A stretch of 64,000 nucleotides of DNA from G965226155 sp965226155 (GTDB lineage Bacteria; Pseudomonadota; Gammaproteobacteria; Eutrophobiales; Eutrophobiaceae), in contig OZ245331.1 of the NCBI GenBank assembly GCA_965226155.1, forward strand, positions 2,666,001 through 2,730,000, written 5' to 3'. Below are positions 1 through 9,588 of the stretch, in pieces. The number at the start of each line of letters is the position of its first letter. Positions within the stretch are counted from its first letter, which is position 1. The position numbers were made by a program, and so were the translations under genes. The notes beneath the pieces are model-generated. The model searched no databases, was not told the origin of the DNA, and saw only the letters and a list, made by a program, of their open reading frames with translations.

Positions 1-990
1 ATAGCGGTTTTTAATGAAGCCTTCCCTGTAATTTATATCCAATGACTGTGCGAGGGTTAAGGCGGATGTCCTTCCAGTATCGGGTATAGGGATTACTACA
101 TCGATATCGTGATTAGGCCGTATCTTTAAAATCTTTCCCGCCAGTTTTTCACCCATCCTAAGTCGTGTCTTATATACCGAAATCTTATCGATGATTGAAT
201 CAGGACGTGCTAGATATACAAACTCAAAAATACACGGGGTCAATCGAGTCTTGTTTACACATTTTTTTGTATGCAACTTACCCTCGGCGCTGATAAATAT
301 CGCCTCACCAGGATCGATATCTCCAATTGGGACAAAATCGAGTGCTTCTATCGCCACGCTTTCTGAGGCAAAGATATATTCCTTCCCTCTATCAGTCGTT
401 TTCTCCCCGTATACTATCGGTCTGATCCCGTACGGGTCCCGGAAACCGACAATGCCGACACCAGTGATCATAGCTACAACTGCATATCCACCACGACATC
501 GTTTATGCAAAGCACTAATGGCTTTGAAGATATCTTCTGGCATTAATTCTTTGCGTTTCTTCCCGCCTTTTTGTAATTCATAGGCAAAAATATTGAGTAA
601 GATTTCAGAATCGGAACCGGTATTGAGATGCCTCAAGTCAACATCCATCAAATCGCGTTTCAGCTGATCCCCGTTGGTGAGGTTTCCATTGTGAGCCAAG
701 GTTATGCCGTAGGGCGAATTAACATAAAAGGGCTGTGCTTCGGCAGGAGAAGAGCAACCGGCCGTTGGGTAACGCACATGACCTATACCCATTTTACCTC
801 TAAGGTTGAGCATATGCTTTGTGCGAAACACATCCCTGACCAACCCGTTACTTTTTCTCAAGAAAAGTTGAACGTCTTCGCAGGTAACTATTCCTGCGGC
901 ATCCTGTCCACGATGCTGAACAATAGTCAGTCCGTCATACAATGCTTGGTTGACGAAATTTTTCCCTACGATTCCGATAATCCCGCACAT
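1..990 (-). CDS. purF: amidophosphoribosyltransferase, 3' end cut by window edge
   Basis: First committed step of purine synthesis: it makes 5-phosphoribosylamine from PRPP and glutamine. About 330 codons of a usual ~505 are present. The protein begins MCGIIGIVG, so the N-terminal nucleophile Cys2 of the class II glutaminase domain is in place, followed by the QHRGQDAAGI and IGHVRYPTAG motifs. The frame is open to base 1 and ends at a stretch matching the start of the phosphoribosyltransferase domain (VIPIPDTGRTSA, then GFIKNRY). The PRPP-binding loop lies outside the window. Its ATG shares one base with the cvpA stop (TGATG), so translation is probably coupled, as in the usual cvpA-purF operon. 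Confidence 0.96.
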   Translation of the reverse strand, partial: MCGIIGIVGKNFVNQALYDGLTIVQHRGQDAAGIVTCEDVQLFLRKSNGLVRDVFRTKHMLNLRGKMGIGHVRYPTAGCSSPAEAQPFYVNSPYGITLAHNGNLTNGDQLKRDLMDVDLRHLNTGSDSEILLNIFAYELQKGGKKRKELMPEDIFKAISALHKRCRGGYAVVAMITGVGIVGFRDPYGIRPIVYGEKTTDRGKEYIFASESVAIEALDFVPIGDIDPGEAIFISAEGKLHTKKCVNKTRLTPCIFEFVYLARPDSIIDKISVYKTRLRMGEKLAGKILKIRPNHDIDVVIPIPDTGRTSALTLAQSLDINYREGFIKNRY

Positions 991-1514
991 CAGTTATTCA
1001 CACTGTCCAGTTTAGATTCTTGGTTATCAAAATTGTGATATTTTGCAATATTTTCAGGTAAAAATTGACGTGCCCATACTGCCGTCCTCTCAAATGGCCC
1101 TACCAAAAGTGACCTCTGCCACCATGGTGCCTGCGTTACATCGGTAAAACCAGCTAAAAAGATAAATACCGTAATAAATGATCCACCTAGGCCGATTCCA
1201 AATAATAAACCTAGAATCCTATCGACTGCAGACAATCCCGTGCGACCCAGAAGTCGATTGATTAAATACCCGACCCCGGTAAACAGTACCAGGCAGAGAA
1301 TAAATAAACCGATAAACGCAATCGCATCTCTGAACAGCTCATTTTCAACATAGTACTCAAGCATGGGTGAAAAGGAACTGCTGAATTTGATAGATATAGC
1401 TAGAGCCAGCACCCAGGCAATTATCGATAATATAATGCTTAGGAAGCCGTAAATTGCACCTGTCAGGGCTGGCACCAAAATAAGTCCCATTATGCCTATA
1501 TCAAGTAGTCCCAC
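990..1514 (-). CDS. cvpA: CvpA family inner-membrane protein
   Basis: Protein of 174 residues with four predicted membrane segments (about 3-22, 25-44, 63-85 and 99-121). The conserved stretch GLSAVDRILGLLFG at 93-106 is typical of the family, first named for colicin V production. The molecular role is still unclear; family members have been linked to envelope integrity. The C-terminal ~45 residues are hydrophilic. It lies 72 bp after dedD and overlaps purF by one base, the standard folC-dedD-cvpA-purF order. No oddities seen. Confidence 0.93.
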   Translation of the reverse strand: MGLLDIGIMGLILVPALTGAIYGFLSIILSIIAWVLALAISIKFSSSFSPMLEYYVENELFRDAIAFIGLFILCLVLFTGVGYLINRLLGRTGLSAVDRILGLLFGIGLGGSFITVFIFLAGFTDVTQAPWWQRSLLVGPFERTAVWARQFLPENIAKYHNFDNQESKLDSVNN

Positions 1515-1586
1515 CTTTATCCCTGTCAGTTTTAATCTTAAATGGGCGTGTCAGCGCAAGATTGAATAGTAAAACCAAATCTCCAG

Positions 1587-2204
1587 TTAAGGGTATCGTT
1601 GTATTATACCCTCAAGTTTCAGTTGCTTTTTCAACTCCACTTGAATCTTTTCTGCGTCCGATTTCAATAGGTCTGGACCCACCCGTACCCTGTATATAAG
1701 GCCTGATGCATTGTTGATCGTCTCAACATAGCCAGGATATCCCCCGTCCCGTATGGTTTTTACCAGTGCATCCGCATTGTCCTTATTAGAAAAACTACCC
1801 AACTGTACCACCCACGCTACCAAGCCACGGGATTTAACATCATCAACAGTACTGCTAGTTTGCTTCTCCATAGCCGATTCAGGAGAAGGTATATCTACCC
1901 GATCATTAACCGGCCGTTCGATATTGATCGGCTCTTTGGATACAGGGGGTTTCACTACGTTTGATTGAGAAACTTCATTATCGATAACCTCTGTGTTGAT
2001 ATCTACAGAGATTTTGTCTAGGGCGACCTCTTCTATAGGAATAATTCGCGAGTTAAAATTTATCGTAGGCCTTTCTGGGATATTAGTTTTGGTAATTTCC
2101 GTTTCACTCTGTACTGAATCATCCAGGATCATCGGGATGAAAATAACCACTAGCATGACTAACACCGCTGCACCAATTAATCTTTCTTTTAATCTTCTTT
2201 CCAT
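1587..2204 (-). CDS. dedD: SPOR-domain cell-division protein DedD
   Basis: Protein of 205 residues: a short basic N-terminus, one membrane anchor at about 10-27, a variable proline-rich linker, and a SPOR domain from about 127 to the end (VVQLGSFSNKDNADALV, then YRVRVGP). SPOR domains bind denuded septal peptidoglycan, and DedD is a non-essential division protein placed at the septum. It is separated from the folC stop by only five bases, so it is probably co-transcribed. Assignment rests on topology, the SPOR signature and position between folC and cvpA. Confidence 0.9.
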   Translation of the reverse strand: MERRLKERLIGAAVLVMLVVIFIPMILDDSVQSETEITKTNIPERPTINFNSRIIPIEEVALDKISVDINTEVIDNEVSQSNVVKPPVSKEPINIERPVNDRVDIPSPESAMEKQTSSTVDDVKSRGLVAWVVQLGSFSNKDNADALVKTIRDGGYPGYVETINNASGLIYRVRVGPDLLKSDAEKIQVELKKQLKLEGIIQRYP

Positions 2205-2209
2205 CTCGA

Positions 2210-3529
2210 CTATATATCCAAGCCTAAACAGGCAACTGCAGTACTGACAGTATAAAAGGAGCCGGTAATGAGCAACACATCGCTAGGTTCGGCATCTGAA
2301 TATGCCTGTAAAATTGCCTCATCTGCCTTGTCGAATAATAGAGTTCGACACTCACTGTTAATTAAAGTTAACACTTGCGCCAGTTCCTCACTTTTCGCAG
2401 AACGATCATTGTCAAGAGACGTCAAATACCAATTATCAATATAAGGATATATTGCATTTACAAATGCCGCATGGTTTTTATCCATGAGCATACCGAGTAC
2501 TGCTGATATTTTACCTGTCTTTATTAATTTCGACAGATTGTTTGCCAGTATGCCAGCTGCCTGGCGATTATGTGCAACATCAAGGACGATTGCGATATCT
2601 CCTGGGATTAATTGAAACTGGCAAGGCATATGGAATTTGCTCAGACATTCATCAATAACGTCCCTTTCCACGGGAAACTGGCCGGATAATGCCTGAATGG
2701 CCATTAATACACCAGCTGCGTTCTGGACCTGATATAGCTGATTTCCTGGTAATGGTAGCATTTCATAATGGCTAAGATCAGAATACCATGACCAAACATC
2801 ATTTTTAATTTCACTGTAAAAATCAATCCCTGATTGAATCAACCGGGTACCTACTAAATCAGCAGCCTCATGAATGCTTGCTGGAGGATTGGGGTCTGCA
2901 CAGATTGCTGGCTTCATCGAGCGGAAGATTCCAGCCTTTTCTTGGCCAATTGAATTTCTGTCTTTTCCCAACCATTGTTCATGATCCAAATCGATAGTAC
3001 TGATCAGAGCGATATCCGCATCAAGCATATTAACTGCATCCAATCGACCACCAAGACCAACTTCCATAATTGCGATATCAAGATTGGATTCTTGAAATAT
3101 ATCCATGGCTGCAAGGGTGCCAAATTCAAAGTAAGTGAGAGATACTTCACCTCTCAATTGGTCTATCTTGTTAAATGTATGGCACAACAGCGCATCATTT
3201 ACCTCATCGCCATTGATGCGGATTCGTTCATTATAACGTAGCAAGTGTGGCGAGGTAAAAATACCGACCCGGTAACCCGCTAATCGAAGGATACTCTCGA
3301 GCATGACCGCGCAAGATCCCTTGCCGTTGGTGCCAGCGATACTGATAACAAAGTAACTGGGTGATAGTAGTCCCATGATTTCGGCTACCTTTGCACATCG
3401 GTCTAAGCCGAGGTTGATAGATGTAGAATGAAGGTTCTCTTGCCAATCGAGCCACTCACTAAGGGTTGAATATCTAAGCGGAGTCTCCTCCGCGGGTGTG
3501 AATGATTTGGTGAGAATGGAAACTGTCAT
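2210..3529 (-). CDS. folC: bifunctional folylpolyglutamate / dihydrofolate synthase
   Basis: Mur-ligase-family enzyme that adds glutamate to dihydropteroate (making dihydrofolate) and to tetrahydrofolates in the cytoplasm. The 439 residues match family length. The P-loop GTNGKGS is at 66-72, followed by FTSPHLLRYNERIRI and a central EVGLGGRLDAVN motif. The C-terminal domain contains VLDVAHNRQAA. It sits 34 bp downstream of accD and just before dedD, the classic accD-folC-dedD arrangement. Confidence 0.96.
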   Translation of the reverse strand: MTVSILTKSFTPAEETPLRYSTLSEWLDWQENLHSTSINLGLDRCAKVAEIMGLLSPSYFVISIAGTNGKGSCAVMLESILRLAGYRVGIFTSPHLLRYNERIRINGDEVNDALLCHTFNKIDQLRGEVSLTYFEFGTLAAMDIFQESNLDIAIMEVGLGGRLDAVNMLDADIALISTIDLDHEQWLGKDRNSIGQEKAGIFRSMKPAICADPNPPASIHEAADLVGTRLIQSGIDFYSEIKNDVWSWYSDLSHYEMLPLPGNQLYQVQNAAGVLMAIQALSGQFPVERDVIDECLSKFHMPCQFQLIPGDIAIVLDVAHNRQAAGILANNLSKLIKTGKISAVLGMLMDKNHAAFVNAIYPYIDNWYLTSLDNDRSAKSEELAQVLTLINSECRTLLFDKADEAILQAYSDAEPSDVLLITGSFYTVSTAVACLGLDI

Positions 3530-3563
3530 TTTCCAGAAACCGCTTGCTACAAATCAGTATCCG

Positions 3564-4427
3564 TTAGATTGGCGCAGGTCGGTGTAAAAACACTGCAAGA
3601 ACTGATGCAATTTTGTCTCGCATATGACGACGTTCGACAATCATATCGATTATACCGTGTTCCAATAGAAATTCGCTGCGTTGAAAACCTTCAGGCAAGG
3701 TTTCGCGGACAGTCTGCTCGATAACCCGGGGTCCCGCGAATCCTATTAAGGCTTTGGGTTCAGCAATATTAACGTCTCCAAGAGTAGACAAGCTGGCTGA
3801 CACTCCTCCGGTCGTTGGGTTTGTAAGTACAGAGATATACGGTAACCCAGATTTCTGCAATTGACCTAAGGCTGCACTGGTTTTCGCCATTTGCATAAGC
3901 GAGAAAAGTGCTTCCTGCATTCTTGCCCCACCACTCGCAGCAAAACATACCAAAGCAGCATTATTTTCAATACAAGCATCTACCGCTAGGGCAAACCTTT
4001 CGCCAACAACTGATCCCATCGAGCCGCCCATAAAATCAAACTCAAAAGCACAAGCAACAACCGGAATTGATTTGACTGAACCCATAATAACGACGAGAGC
4101 ATCTTCCTCACCCGTAGTCTTTCGTGCTTGACTCAAACGATCACGGTATTTTTTACTGTCTTTGAATTTATACTTATCGACTGACTTAATCGTATTTCCG
4201 ATTTCAATCCTGGGCTCAGAATCAAGGAATTGATCCAGTCGAGGACGTGCATGTATAAGCATATGATGAGTGCACTTAGGACATACTTCGAGACTACGGA
4301 CTAATTCAGCTCGAAATAACACTGCATCACATTTAGTACATTTCGTCCACACACCTTCAGGTACTGTACGACGATTTCCACCATCTGTACTGACCCGAGA
4401 AGGAAGTAATTTATTTAGCCAGCTCAT
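3564..4427 (-). CDS. accD: acetyl-CoA carboxylase carboxyltransferase subunit beta
   Basis: Beta subunit of the carboxyltransferase half of acetyl-CoA carboxylase, which makes malonyl-CoA for fatty acids. In 287 residues it has an N-terminal zinc ribbon with Cys30, Cys33, Cys49 and Cys52, then the crotonase-like carboxyltransferase core with FMGGSMGSVVGERF, ASGGARMQE and PTTGGVSAS. The length is normal for the family. Upstream is a 70-residue HTH-like gene instead of trpA, which usually stands here; folC follows. Confidence 0.97.
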   Translation of the reverse strand: MSWLNKLLPSRVSTDGGNRRTVPEGVWTKCTKCDAVLFRAELVRSLEVCPKCTHHMLIHARPRLDQFLDSEPRIEIGNTIKSVDKYKFKDSKKYRDRLSQARKTTGEEDALVVIMGSVKSIPVVACAFEFDFMGGSMGSVVGERFALAVDACIENNAALVCFAASGGARMQEALFSLMQMAKTSAALGQLQKSGLPYISVLTNPTTGGVSASLSTLGDVNIAEPKALIGFAGPRVIEQTVRETLPEGFQRSEFLLEHGIIDMIVERRHMRDKIASVLAVFLHRPAPI

Positions 4428-4466
4428 AACATTATCTTATCTGTTAAAATATTTTCATCGACTGTG

Positions 4467-4679
4467 TTACTCAGACATGCTTTCATCTACCGGTGGCGCT
4501 CCAAGCTTTAATTCAAGCAATTCAATTGCCATTTCAGGGACTTCCTCATGGTTTTTCGATTCAGCTGAGAGCAACCAGCGATCGACCATATCCCGTTTTA
4601 CTTTCAATAACTCAGCTACATCACGCCGGTCCAGTTTATATCCGGTAATCAAATCAATTAATCGTTGTCTGTTATTCAT
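4467..4679 (-). CDS. small HTH-like protein of unknown function
   Basis: Protein of 70 residues. Residues about 5-37 look like a helix-turn-helix (LIDLITGYKLDRRDVAELL followed by a recognition-helix-like VKRDMVDRWL). The tail is acidic. Its ATG overlaps the trpF stop in an ATGA junction, so it is translationally coupled to trpF, and accD follows 39 bp later. In many Gammaproteobacteria trpB and trpA occupy this place. I do not recognise a named family; a small DNA-binding regulator is likely. The tight coupling supports a real gene. Confidence 0.75.
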   Translation of the reverse strand: MNNRQRLIDLITGYKLDRRDVAELLKVKRDMVDRWLLSAESKNHEEVPEMAIELLELKLGAPPVDESMSE

Positions 4680-5302
4680 GGCTTACACTCGTTTACCTGT
4701 TGAATCAATTCTCTGATCTTTTCCTGATCCTTTTTATCTGTTGAAAATTCTACTCCACTACTAACATCCACTGCATAAGGGGCGACTTTCCGTATTGCCT
4801 GTTTAACATTATCCGCATCCAAACCTCCGGCAAGAATGATCGGCTTATCCAGCTCTGAAGGGATTAAGCCCCAGTCGAACAGCTGTCCTGTCCCGCCTGT
4901 AGCTCCAGATACATAAGTATCGAGTAACAGACCAACTGAGTCATGATATCTCTCCGCCTGTTTAAACAAATCGATATCATTTTCCATTTTCACAGCCTTT
5001 ATATAAGGCAGTGCATAGCGATTGCAATCCTCCCGACTCTCTTCTCCGTGAAACTGTAACATATCAAGTGCAACAGTTTTCAGGATCAATTCAATATCAG
5101 CGTGCACCGCATTAACAAACAACCCAACTTTGGTAACAAACGGAGGCAATACATCAATTATGGAGTTTGCAATATCTACATCAATATTACGCGGGCTGTC
5201 CGCGTAAAATACCAGCCCGATAGCATCTGCACCTGCAAGTGCTGCAAAAAGGCCATCTTCAGCCCGGGTAATCCCACAAATCTTGACGCGCACTCTGTTC
5301 AC
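4676..5302 (-). CDS. trpF: phosphoribosylanthranilate isomerase
   Basis: Third step of the tryptophan branch: Amadori rearrangement of phosphoribosylanthranilate to CdRP. The 208-residue TIM barrel begins with VKICGITRAEDG, placing the general base Cys9; the general acid is Asp128 in LLLDTYVSG. Phosphate-binding turns (ILAGGLDADN and AVDVSSGVE) are present near the end. It lies between truA and the small HTH gene. trpB and trpA are not adjacent and not elsewhere in the window. Confidence 0.95.
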   Translation of the reverse strand: MNRVRVKICGITRAEDGLFAALAGADAIGLVFYADSPRNIDVDIANSIIDVLPPFVTKVGLFVNAVHADIELILKTVALDMLQFHGEESREDCNRYALPYIKAVKMENDIDLFKQAERYHDSVGLLLDTYVSGATGGTGQLFDWGLIPSELDKPIILAGGLDADNVKQAIRKVAPYAVDVSSGVEFSTDKKDQEKIRELIQQVNECKP

Positions 5303-5371
5303 ATTCTGATCCTACTGTAGTAGTGATATATCCTGTTGGAAGTTTACTCGGGAGTGAGCGATGTTGTTAAT

Positions 5372-6181
5372 TTAAAAACCTAATTTGATACATTTTATCG
5401 CTTTCATCAATGCAGGGCCCATATTAACATCTGGAATTTCAAATTCCAGTGGATAAACAGCACTGACAAAATGTAACCCCTCAGCCGGGGCAGTATATCC
5501 AACGGCAGTCCTGTTACGGGCATCGAGAACTGACTTCGACCAGCCAGTATCTTGCTTGCCCATCCCAACCAGCATAAGGACACCTGCAATATTTCGAACC
5601 ATCTGACGCAAAAATCTATTCGCTTCGATATCAATAATTACAAAATCGTCTATCCTGCAAATAACCAGTTTATTAACTGTCCGCACAGGTTTTTTTGACT
5701 CGCAAGAAACAGCTTGACAAGAAGTGAAGTCATGCTCGCCTTTTAGAAATGTGGCCGCATCGGACATCCTGCTTTCATCAAGTCGTCTGCATTCCCATGT
5801 AACTAATCCCCCGTAAACCGCTGGACGGGTTTCCCGGTTGAGAATGATATACCTGTACTTCCGCGCAATGGCACTGAACCTGGCATGAAAATCATCAGTC
5901 ACAGGCTTCACCCATACTAGACTAATTTCCTTAGGCAGATTGTTATTGCTACCTAACACCCATGAGCGGAGTTCCCTATCGGATGACGTATTAAAATGAA
6001 TTACCTGCTGAGAGGCATGAACACCGGCATCGGTACGCCCAGCACAATGCACTGTGATGGGATGGTTAGCTACCTTGGATATTGCTGATTCAATGCATTC
6101 CTGGACAGTACGCTGGCCAGTCTGTCTTTGCCAACCTGAAAAACCTGCACCCTGATATTCAACACCAGCTGCCAGTCTCAT
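5372..6181 (-). CDS. truA: tRNA pseudouridine(38-40) synthase
   Basis: Converts uridines 38-40 in the anticodon arm of many tRNAs to pseudouridine. The catalytic aspartate is Asp51 in GRTDAGVHA, and FRYIILNRE-like and NRFLRQMVRNIAG motifs follow. At 269 residues it is full length. It sits between fimV and trpF, as in Pseudomonas-type genomes. The start is the ATG giving MRLAAGVEYQG, the expected family N-terminus. Confidence 0.95.
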   Translation of the reverse strand: MRLAAGVEYQGAGFSGWQRQTGQRTVQECIESAISKVANHPITVHCAGRTDAGVHASQQVIHFNTSSDRELRSWVLGSNNNLPKEISLVWVKPVTDDFHARFSAIARKYRYIILNRETRPAVYGGLVTWECRRLDESRMSDAATFLKGEHDFTSCQAVSCESKKPVRTVNKLVICRIDDFVIIDIEANRFLRQMVRNIAGVLMLVGMGKQDTGWSKSVLDARNRTAVGYTAPAEGLHFVSAVYPLEFEIPDVNMGPALMKAIKCIKLGF

Positions 6182-6298
6182 AATATACCGATTTGGCGTT
6201 GCACCATTTAGTAAGTCTGAAAAAGTATTTACGAAGGGTAAAAAGCCTGAACAACGGATACTAATCTGAAAACAATGTTGTGCAGATTTCGGCTTAAA

Positions 6299-9200
6299 TC
6301 AGGAAATCTGACTTAATAACTCTTCTGCTTGTTTACGCTGTTTATCGTTTCCATCATTTACTACTTCATCGAGTATCGGTTTTGCACTGTCTTTATCACC
6401 CAACTCGACATAGGCTTTTGCCAGATCAAGCTTGGTTGCAATCTCGTCTTCCTGCGATTGCTCGGTCGCATCAGACGTCCGAGGAACAAAGACAGTATGA
6501 TCTTCATCATCATCTTCATCGTCATCATCATCGTCATCTTGATCCAGACTCAGTTTACTGTCCTTTGGCATTTCCATGGTTGAATCCATATCAATCTCAA
6601 GATCACCGCCTTCAGATTCATCTTCCATACTCAGATCCAACTCAATGCTCTCATCAGCAACATCATCCGTTGCAACATCATCAGAATCCAGCGATAAGTC
6701 TAGCCCTTCATCGCCAGTATCTTCATCTGTTCCTAAATCCAGTTCTATTCCGCCGTCGTCTTCATCAGTATCCAGACCTAAATCTAGTTCAAGGCCGTCA
6801 TCGGATTTGGATGCAACCTCGTCTGATCCTAGATCCAGTTCTATCCCACCATCCTCTTCTCCACTATCCAGATCCACTTCCTGACTTTCAGCGGGTGATT
6901 CGATATCAATACCCATATCGAGATCAAGACCATCATCCGATTCTGCTGATGCAGCTGACGAATCAAAATCAACAACATTATCACTACTGGATGCGACGTC
7001 GTCAGTATTTTCGGTTTCTGTCGTACCGACTCCGCCTATATCAAAATCTAGTGCATTATCATCGCCGTCAGTTTGTTCAGGTTCAGGCGGTACATCTTCT
7101 GTGCTGGCTTCTAGACTGGTAGCTACTGTGACATCCAACAAATCTTCGTCTTCATTGATGTCGAGATCAGTATGTGCAGTAACATCAAGCAGATCCTCTC
7201 CACCCGCTGAAGAAATATCCAGAATATCTTCACTCTCTTCGGGCTCTGTTCCGCCAGTAATATCCAATAGATTTTCTTCTTCATCTGCGCCAGCTTTAAC
7301 TTCATCTTCGACAGCATCCAGTCCGACCGCTACAGTTACATCTAGCAGGTCCTCTTCCTCCGATCCGGATGTAACATCAAGTACATCTTCATCAGTTGAT
7401 GCGGCAGGTTCGTCAGTTGCTCCACCAATATCAAAATCGAGACCGGCATCTTCACCTGAATCTTCGTCTGCTGTTAGGTCGACGATACCGCCACCAGTTT
7501 TATCTTCTTCAGCACCGGCTTCCTGTTCTTCTTCAACTGCTTCGGCAAATAATGCGCGATTCGGTGACATTCCCTGCCACATGATAGTCGCCATCTCCCA
7601 CTGTGGCCCTTCACCATTTACCAGATCGTGCAACACCTGTGCCTCTTCTTCATATTTAGCCTTGTCTGCGGCTGAATAGAAAACTTCTAGTAACTTACCG
7701 TGGAAATCGAGGTTATCGGGATCACCTACAATTGCATCCCTAACAAACTCTTCTGCTTGATCAAAATGCTCATAGGCCAAAAAGACATTAACCTCTGCCA
7801 GTGGGTCTTCTTCTGGTTCCGCGGCTTCAGGCTTGGATTCTTCTGCAGTAGGTGCAAGGTCAGCTGACTCTGATTCACTTAATAATACTGTTGCGTCATC
7901 CCCGACTTCATCTTCCGGCTCTGCAGACAAGTCAAAATCAGGCTCTTCCTCCTCTATCTCACTTTCTGGTGCAGGAGCTTCTTCTGCTGTGCTGCTAAAA
8001 TCCGGGAATTCTGTAGGTAGAGCAACACTTACTTCTTCATCTCCACTAGCTGTTTTTTTCTTCCTTATAAACACCACTGCCACAGCAATCAGTACAATCG
8101 CAACAATTGCACCGCCGACTATCATCAGATTACCCTTCACCCAGTCCAGTATCTGTTCAATCAAACCAGGTTGTGAAGGTGATTGTACTGTCGTTACAAC
8201 AGACTGTGTTACAGCTATTTCTTCTACTTCTTCCTCTATCTGTTCCGTAATTTCATCTACTAGGTCCTCAGCTTCAACCATTTCCTCATCAAAAGTTTCT
8301 TCTTCAATAAACTCAACAGCATCAATTTCTTCTGACTCAAACTCTTCTGGCCCAAACTCTTCTACTTCATCCTCTTCGACATCTTCCTCTATATCCAGAT
8401 CGTCGATACCCTCTGTTACTATCCTTCCACCAGTCAACTGCTGTTGCAAAGTAGCGAGTTCGTCATCCTTCAATTCGATCAATCTTCGGAGGTCCTGGAT
8501 TATCGCTTCAGATTCATTAAAGCGCTCCCTCAGATCTACATTTTCAGATGAAAGAGTCTCTAGTTGTTCATTCGCAAGGGCAAGGTCTTCACTATTTAGA
8601 GAAGTGTCGGTGTCAGTTCCGGTAGTTAGACCACCGCCTTCACCCAGTTCGGATGGTGAAACTAGCCGTAACTCTGGTTCAGATTCACTGGTGATTACCT
8701 CTGTCTCAACGCTCGTCGTATCTGTGCCCGAGAGCGGACGGACGGCAGGATCTGAGGAAATGAACCCGGAGAACTCTTCCCATAGTGCATTTTGTGATCG
8801 CACAGTGGCCAGCGCTTCTTCTGACGACTGTGAGGTAATTTCATCCTGATCCGGGATCCTTAATATCTGACCCCGTTTAAGACCATTAATATTATTATCG
8901 ATAAAGGCGTCTGGATTTGCCCTGAGCAAAGCAAGCATCATTTGCTGGATAGTAATGGAGTTATCTGGACGCACCCTACTTGCTATCGACCATAAGGTTT
9001 CGTTTGCTGATATCGGACCATAACTGTCACCCGAAAAGACACTAGAGGGAAGACTCGTTCCAGTATCCTGTTCTTCTACAGAAGGTTGCTCTGTTGAAGA
9101 TACTGACGGAGCCACCGGCGTGGATGTTGGTCCATTAGGTACAACGGGAGATAAGGATCTTCTAACATTGGGACCATAAAGTGGAGGATCGAGCAAAACG

Positions 9201-9565
9201 GTATATTTTCGGTACAACCGGCCATTCGACCAGTTTGCTTCCAACAAGAAGTTCAGAAAGGGTTCACGAATTGCTTCCTTGGAAGTAATGCGTATGTAAT
9301 CAGGCCCCGTTTCGCCTTCCTCTATAGTGAAACGCAATTGACTAAGAATAAACGGTCTGTCTATTCCAGCACGTCTAAAATCATCGATCGAGGCCAAACT
9401 GATATTGATGGTATTCAGGTCATCAGCAGTCGGTGACAGCAGCTCAATTCTTGCATCAAATGGCTGATTTAGGCCGGAGTTCAATTCTATATTGCCGAGA
9501 CCAAGCGCAAACGTCCAGGACGATACTGCTGACAGCAATATTATAAATATAAGTTTCAACTTCAT
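6299..9565 (-). CDS. fimV: FimV-type polar/pilus assembly protein with LysM and very acidic tail
   Basis: Inner-membrane hub protein which in other Gammaproteobacteria supports type IV pilus assembly and polar localisation. Order in 1,088 residues: signal peptide 1-20; FimV N-terminal domain 21-128 ending YTVLLDPP; LysM peptidoglycan-binding domain about 181-238; coiled coil about 330-375; acidic linker; membrane segment about 475-500 followed by RKKK; then a long cytoplasmic part extremely rich in Asp/Glu with short degenerate repeats of the type EDLLDVT and DLDLG; and a C-terminal TPR-like motif (LAKAYVELGDKDSAKPILDE). The acidic code makes long misleading open frames on the plus strand. 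Confidence 0.93.
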   Translation of the reverse strand: MKLKLIFIILLSAVSSWTFALGLGNIELNSGLNQPFDARIELLSPTADDLNTINISLASIDDFRRAGIDRPFILSQLRFTIEEGETGPDYIRITSKEAIREPFLNFLLEANWSNGRLYRKYTVLLDPPLYGPNVRRSLSPVVPNGPTSTPVAPSVSSTEQPSVEEQDTGTSLPSSVFSGDSYGPISANETLWSIASRVRPDNSITIQQMMLALLRANPDAFIDNNINGLKRGQILRIPDQDEITSQSSEEALATVRSQNALWEEFSGFISSDPAVRPLSGTDTTSVETEVITSESEPELRLVSPSELGEGGGLTTGTDTDTSLNSEDLALANEQLETLSSENVDLRERFNESEAIIQDLRRLIELKDDELATLQQQLTGGRIVTEGIDDLDIEEDVEEDEVEEFGPEEFESEEIDAVEFIEEETFDEEMVEAEDLVDEITEQIEEEVEEIAVTQSVVTTVQSPSQPGLIEQILDWVKGNLMIVGGAIVAIVLIAVAVVFIRKKKTASGDEEVSVALPTEFPDFSSTAEEAPAPESEIEEEEPDFDLSAEPEDEVGDDATVLLSESESADLAPTAEESKPEAAEPEEDPLAEVNVFLAYEHFDQAEEFVRDAIVGDPDNLDFHGKLLEVFYSAADKAKYEEEAQVLHDLVNGEGPQWEMATIMWQGMSPNRALFAEAVEEEQEAGAEEDKTGGGIVDLTADEDSGEDAGLDFDIGGATDEPAASTDEDVLDVTSGSEEEDLLDVTVAVGLDAVEDEVKAGADEEENLLDITGGTEPEESEDILDISSAGGEDLLDVTAHTDLDINEDEDLLDVTVATSLEASTEDVPPEPEQTDGDDNALDFDIGGVGTTETENTDDVASSSDNVVDFDSSAASAESDDGLDLDMGIDIESPAESQEVDLDSGEEDGGIELDLGSDEVASKSDDGLELDLGLDTDEDDGGIELDLGTDEDTGDEGLDLSLDSDDVATDDVADESIELDLSMEDESEGGDLEIDMDSTMEMPKDSKLSLDQDDDDDDDEDDDEDHTVFVPRTSDATEQSQEDEIATKLDLAKAYVELGDKDSAKPILDEVVNDGNDKQRKQAEELLSQIS

Positions 9566-9588
9566 TACTTTTTTTGTCCCCAGATTAA

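Noticed and set aside
7833..8849. 338-codon Ser/Thr-rich plus-strand frame opposite fimV
   Set aside because: It is the complement of Asp/Glu-rich fimV codons; such composition keeps the opposite strand open. fimV has clear domains on the minus strand.
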